A DNA stretch of 64,000 nucleotides from the NCBI RefSeq assembly GCF_014199535.1, contig NZ_JACHNV010000003.1, positions 435,289 through 499,288 on the forward strand, given 5' to 3'. Within the stretch, counting starts at the first letter, position 1; each line of letters begins with the position of its first letter. This document shows positions 60,753-64,000 of the stretch, one piece after another. Below the pieces are notes generated by a model that was given only the letters and a program-made list of their open reading frames with translations, had not been told where the DNA came from and made no database searches. Origin of the DNA: Hymenobacter latericoloratus (GTDB lineage Bacteria; Bacteroidota; Bacteroidia; Cytophagales; Hymenobacteraceae). A program made the position numbers and the translations under genes.

Positions 60753-61112
60753 CTAGTAGTTACCGACAGAGAGCATGACCAACGTACAGGCCTCCTCCGT
60801 GCGGATTCCGCGTTGCTGAGCCAACTCCTCCAATTCCGGGTTTTCGGTGCCGGGGTTGAAGATGATGCGTTTTGGGTTCAGGTCCAAGATGTAGTCGTAC
60901 CAGCCGGGCTGGTTCTGGGGGCCTACATAGAGGGTTACGGTGTCAATGCCTTCGGCCGTGGGGCGGTCCGTGCGGATATCGAGGCCGGCTACCTGGCCTT
61001 TGCGAATGCCCACGGGCACTACCTCGTGGCCGTAGCTCTTGAGTTGATGAACGGCACGGTAGGCGTAGCGGGAGGGGTTATCGGTGGCCCCCAACACAAG
61101 GGTCTTTTTCAT
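60753..61112 (-). CDS. CoA-binding domain protein (YccU-like)
   Basis: 119 residues from the ATG at 61112 (MKKTLVLGATDNPSRYAYRA). The Rossmann-like CoA-binding domain fills the protein: LVLGATDNPSRYAYRAVHQL, GHEVVPVGIRKG, YDYILDLNPKRIIFNPGTENPELEELA. These small proteins bind CoA or acyl-CoA; their cellular role is unclear, possibly regulation or a stand-in for the succinyl-CoA synthetase domain. The longer open frame (to 61376) runs into the FAD gene and is not used. Confidence 0.93.
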   Translation of the reverse strand: MKKTLVLGATDNPSRYAYRAVHQLKSYGHEVVPVGIRKGQVAGLDIRTDRPTAEGIDTVTLYVGPQNQPGWYDYILDLNPKRIIFNPGTENPELEELAQQRGIRTEEACTLVMLSVGNY

Positions 61113-61185
61113 AGGAAGGAAGTTTTTCCTCCTTCTTCTAACGCTGAGTGAAGAAGAATGGAAGAATGATTTCTCCTTATAACGA

Positions 61186-62766
61186 TTATTTCGCGCCAAT
61201 GGCTGCAAAGGCCGCTTCCGCGCACCGCTCGCCATCCATGGCCGCTGACACGATGCCGCCCGCATAGCCTGCGCCTTCCCCGCACGGGAACAAGCCCTGT
61301 ACCTCCGGGTGCTGCAGCGTGTCCCGGTCGCGGGGGATGCGGACAGGGGAGGAGGTGCGGCTTTCCACCCCCACAATCTGGGCCAGGTTGGTGGCGTAAC
61401 CCGGAATTTTGCGGCCGAAGTTCTGGAAGCCCTGGCGCAACCGTTCTGCCAGCGCCGGCCCCAGCACCTGGTCCATGGGCACCGACACGAGGCCCGGCTG
61501 GTAGCTGGTTTCCAGCAGCTCCGGCGACACTCTGCTTTTCAGAAAGTCGCCGAGGCGCTGGGCGGGGGCCAGTTGGGTGCCTCCGGCCAGGCGGCAGGCG
61601 CGCTGCTCTATTTCCTGCTGAAACTTCAGGCCGGCCAGCGGCCCGTGCTGGCGCACATCCATGTCTTCCAGCTCCACGGCGGCCACAATGCCGGAGTTGG
61701 CAAAGCGCGAGTCGCGGCGGCTGGGGCTCATGCCGTTCACCACCACCTCGCCGGGCGAGGTAGCGGCCGGCACAATAAAACCGCCTGGGCACATGCAGAA
61801 CGAGAAAACGCCGCGCTGCCGGTTTTTCCACTGCGTCTGGTGCACCAGCGAGTACGAGGCCGCCGGCAGCACCCCCCTATCCTGGCGGCGGTACTGGGCC
61901 TGGTCGATGAGGGCCTGCGGATGCTCTACCCGCACGCCCAGGGCAAAGGGCTTGGCCTCAATGAGTACGCCCCGGCGGTGCAGCAGCTCGTAGATGTCGC
62001 GGGCGGAGTGGCCGGTAGCCAGAATCACGGCGTCGGCTTCTAGGGCCTGGCCGGTGGCGGTTACTACCCCGCGCAGGCGGTTATTCTCCAGAATGAGGTC
62101 ATCCACGCGGGTATCGAAAAGAACTTCGCCGCCGGCCTGGCGCACACTCTCGCGCAGGGCCGCCACCACGTAGGGCAGCTTGTTGGTCCCGATGTGGGGG
62201 TGGGCATCCACCAGAATATCGGGGGTGGCGCCGTGCTGCACCAGAATCCGCAGAATGCGCTGAATATCGCCGCGCTTGGTAGAACGGGTGTAGAGCTTGC
62301 CATCGGAGTAGGTGCCCGCGCCGCCTTCGCCGAAGCAGTAGTTGGAATCGGGGTTGACGAGGTGCTCCTTGTTGAGGGCCGCCAGGTCGCGGCGGCGGGT
62401 GCGCACGTCTTTGCCCCGCTCCACCACAATGGGCTTAATTCCCAGCTCAATAGCCCGCAGAGCCGCAAATAAACCGGCCGGACCCGCGCCTACAATCAGC
62501 ACCGAGCGGCGGGCGCGGCTGACATCGGGGTACTGAAACCAGGGGCCGAACAGGTCCGTGGGCGGGGGCGTCTGGTAGATATCGGCCCGCAGGCGCACCA
62601 GGGGCTGGCGGCCGCGCGCGTCAATGGAGCGCTTGCGCAGGTGCACAAAATCGGCCTGGCCGGGCACCAGGCCAGCGGCATCCAGCAGGGCCCGGTAGCG
62701 CGCCAGTTCATCGTAGGCTACCTCCGGCGGGAGCAGTAGCTCAATTTCTTGTTTCTGAGACGACAT
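61186..62766 (-). CDS. FAD-dependent oxidoreductase, uncharacterised
   Basis: 526 residues. The N-terminus (about 1-75) is a non-catalytic domain; the dinucleotide fold follows with VLIVGAGPAGLFAALRAIEL (GAGPAG at 93-98) and an NAD/FAD second site VILATGHSARDIYELLHRRG. The C-terminal FAD part has LFPCGEGAGYAGGIVSAAMDG. The family is annotated as an uncharacterised FAD-dependent dehydrogenase and is widespread; the substrate is unknown. It is followed by the CoA-binding gene in the same direction (gap about 70 bases). Confidence 0.92.
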   Translation of the reverse strand: MSSQKQEIELLLPPEVAYDELARYRALLDAAGLVPGQADFVHLRKRSIDARGRQPLVRLRADIYQTPPPTDLFGPWFQYPDVSRARRSVLIVGAGPAGLFAALRAIELGIKPIVVERGKDVRTRRRDLAALNKEHLVNPDSNYCFGEGGAGTYSDGKLYTRSTKRGDIQRILRILVQHGATPDILVDAHPHIGTNKLPYVVAALRESVRQAGGEVLFDTRVDDLILENNRLRGVVTATGQALEADAVILATGHSARDIYELLHRRGVLIEAKPFALGVRVEHPQALIDQAQYRRQDRGVLPAASYSLVHQTQWKNRQRGVFSFCMCPGGFIVPAATSPGEVVVNGMSPSRRDSRFANSGIVAAVELEDMDVRQHGPLAGLKFQQEIEQRACRLAGGTQLAPAQRLGDFLKSRVSPELLETSYQPGLVSVPMDQVLGPALAERLRQGFQNFGRKIPGYATNLAQIVGVESRTSSPVRIPRDRDTLQHPEVQGLFPCGEGAGYAGGIVSAAMDGERCAEAAFAAIGAK

Positions 62767-62841
62767 AAAAGAGGTGAAAGGGAGTTAGCCTTTGAACCGG
62801 TAACTGGGTTACGGAGCTGCAAAGATACGCAGCCAAAAACA

Positions 62842-62888
62842 GCGTCTGGCCTCAGCGAGCCTACAAAAAGACTGCTGAAGCCAGACGC
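62842..62888 (-). terminator. Terminator of the 105-residue protein gene
   Basis: Arms GCGTCTGGC / GCCAGACGC with inner pairing CTCAGC/GCTGAA, and a T run on the minus strand. It lies between 62919-63236 and the FAD gene. Confidence 0.85.
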
Positions 62889-62918
62889 GGCTCATTAAAG
62901 CAAGTAAAGCAGCGGAGG

Positions 62919-63236
62919 CTACTGGCCCTTGGGCTGAGATGGACCGCTTTGCAAGCGGGGCCAGAATTTCTCCATGGACTCGTTGAACAGCGTCAGGGTT
63001 TGCGTGCGTACTTCCCCGGAAGGATGGCGCAGGAGCTGGCCCAGCAGGTGACGGTACATTTCCGTCGTGACCTCCAGTCCTTTGGCGCTTACGAGGCCGT
63101 GGTGGAGCAGGTCGCAGTTAGCGGCCACAGAGTTTGCCATAGAGTCAGTGAGTTCTTCGCGGGCCAGGTCCGCTTCCCGGAACGACTGTTCCAGGCGGGC
63201 ATTCATTTCGGGCGTGTAATGCTGATGGGTTGCCAT
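62919..63236 (-). CDS. Hypothetical small helical protein
   Basis: 105 residues, cytoplasmic, strongly helical and Glu/Leu-rich (LEQSFREADLAREELTDSMA, TTEMYRHLLGQLLRHPSGEV), with a Pro/Gln tail. The general pattern recalls small phasin- or granule-type helical proteins, but no signature supports that name. It is a single-gene unit with its own terminator. GC-rich codon use is normal for the genome. Confidence 0.7.
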   Translation of the reverse strand: MATHQHYTPEMNARLEQSFREADLAREELTDSMANSVAANCDLLHHGLVSAKGLEVTTEMYRHLLGQLLRHPSGEVRTQTLTLFNESMEKFWPRLQSGPSQPKGQ

Positions 63237-63372
63237 ATCTACTCAGATAGGGGAATGGCCTGTCTAACCTGAATCCGGAGCGGAAAGGTTCAGTCCAGAA
63301 ACGGAAAAATCCAGACTTTTGCCAATAACCTCCAGTAGGCTAGTTTGTTCGTTTACGAGAATTTATGTTCTT

Positions 63373-63780
63373 CTATCTTGCGCCCATATCGGTGCCCAGG
63401 ATGCGGACGGGGCGCTTGTGCTCATCAATGGCCACAAACGTGAACAGGCCCGATACGGCGCGGTGGCGGTCCTCGGAGTACATCTGCTCCACGAACAGCT
63501 CCACGCGCACCTTCAGGCTGGTGTTGCCCACGTGCTCCACGCGCCCGATCAGCTCCACTAAAGTGCCGCCGGGAATAGGGTGGGTGAAGTCCACCTTATC
63601 AGAGGAAACCGTAACCATTTTGAGGCGGCTGAACCGGGTGGCGGTAATAAAGGCTACCTCGTCCATCAGGTGCAGGGTAGTGCCGCCGAAGAGCGTGTCG
63701 TAGTGGTTGGTGGTGTTGGGGAAGACGGCCTTGAAAATCCGGGTTTCGGCGCGGCTGATTTTCTCTTCGAGAGTAAACAT
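63373..63780 (-). CDS. Acyl-CoA thioesterase, hotdog fold
   Basis: 135 residues from the ATG at 63780 (MFTLEEKISRAETRIF). Hotdog signatures: AVFPNTTNHYDTLFGGTTLHLMDEVAFI (active-site Asn/Asp helix), KMVTVSSDKVDFTHPIPGG and SGLFTFVAIDEHKRP. It hydrolyses acyl-CoA thioesters. It is the nearest gene downstream of the riboswitch-like leader at the right edge, an unexpected neighbour for cobalamin control. The longer frame (to 63840) is leader. Confidence 0.92.
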   Translation of the reverse strand: MFTLEEKISRAETRIFKAVFPNTTNHYDTLFGGTTLHLMDEVAFITATRFSRLKMVTVSSDKVDFTHPIPGGTLVELIGRVEHVGNTSLKVRVELFVEQMYSEDRHRAVSGLFTFVAIDEHKRPVRILGTDMGAR

Positions 63781-63895
63781 AGGTAGCAAAAGTGAAAAGT
63801 GAGAATCTTTTCGCTTTGGCCGTAGTGCACGGCTTCGCACCTTGTTTGGGCCTTCATCGGGTGGCGGCGCGCCGTGGTAGCCGAGCCCTGGACAC

Positions 63896-64000
63896 AGACC
63901 TGCCCGCCGCTACCGGCCCTACGCCGCAGAACCCGACAAGGCCCTCAGGTCGCGAAGGAGCCTTCTCAACAAGAGCGGCGGGCAGGTCTCCTGACTTACA
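63896..64000 (-). promoter_or_regulatory. 3' end of a probable cobalamin riboswitch with hairpin
   Basis: On the minus strand the window begins with AGTCAGGAGACCTGCC (about 63981-63996), the conserved 3' signature of B12 riboswitches; the core would lie beyond 64000. Its tail AGCGGCGGGCAGGTCT complement (63974-63989) pairs perfectly over 16 bases with 63896-63911, which may be the expression-platform hairpin. No T run follows. Transcription would read leftward toward 63780, and no cobalamin-related gene is seen there. Confidence 0.6.

Noticed and set aside
63666..63857. Minus-strand frame of 63 codons starting in the riboswitch leader
   Set aside because: It overlaps the thioesterase gene out of frame and has no protein-like features.

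Overview
The window looks like chromosome from a high-GC Bacteroidota, most likely Hymenobacter or a close relative; this is inferred from gene content and style, not from a marker gene. Supporting signs are a C-terminal T9SS sorting domain on a secreted propeller protein, Bacteroidota-type promoters (TTG/TTTG, 19 bases, TAnnTTTG), many lipoproteins, a fused E1 alpha/beta dehydrogenase, a PorT-like outer-membrane protein behind an ECF sigma factor, and abundant hairpin-type intergenic repeats. No rRNA, tRNA, CRISPR array, transposase or phage gene was seen.

Layout. 1-3235 (minus): a tightly overlapping 5-oxoprolinase operon, pxpB-pxpC-pxpA, followed by a YcsG-like NRAMP-family transporter that runs off the left edge. 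3287-5893: M1 aminopeptidase lipoprotein. 6035-15937 (minus): a SWIM / DUF5691 / MoxR ATPase / DUF5682 system. No VWA-domain partner is present, and five small genes sit between MoxR and DUF5682 (two AT-rich unknowns, two SUKH/SMI1-KNR4 proteins, one DUF6985-like protein). A composite inverted repeat also interrupts it. 16-25 kb: small envelope proteins, an MMPL/RND exporter, a secreted esterase, an orphan HsdR-N-like nuclease, thyA, a broken small membrane gene and two paralogous ~70-residue proteins. 25-34 kb: class IV aminotransferase, dprA, MerR regulator, GH53 galactanase, alaS, an orphan PD-(D/E)XK nuclease and a periplasmic helical protein. 35-46 kb: T9SS propeller protein, gatB, two TlpA-type thioredoxins, a hotdog thioesterase, pcm, a polyprenyl-phosphate sugar transferase and ribE. 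46-64 kb: hemF-PAP2, a STAS-like lipoprotein, a GNAT protein, the E1 fusion, a BamA/TamA-like protein divergent from a TrmH methyltransferase, an ECF sigma/membrane regulator/PorT-like operon, a CoA-binding protein, an FAD oxidoreductase and a second hotdog thioesterase. At the right edge is the 3' end of what looks like a cobalamin riboswitch reading leftward.

Most of the sequence is ordinary housekeeping and envelope biology with GC-rich codon use. Accessory material is recognisable as lower-GC single genes or short blocks (10.2-11.4, 22.3-23.4, 27.4-27.9, 32.7-33.7 and 46.0-46.6 kb) dropped between core genes. The most promising undescribed biology is the rearranged MoxR/SWIM/DUF5691/DUF5682 locus with its inserted immunity-like genes. 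After it come a perfect 31-bp palindrome that contains the -33 box of an orphan nuclease gene, the riboswitch remnant upstream of a thioesterase, and nested palindromic intergenic elements that share sequence modules across the window.
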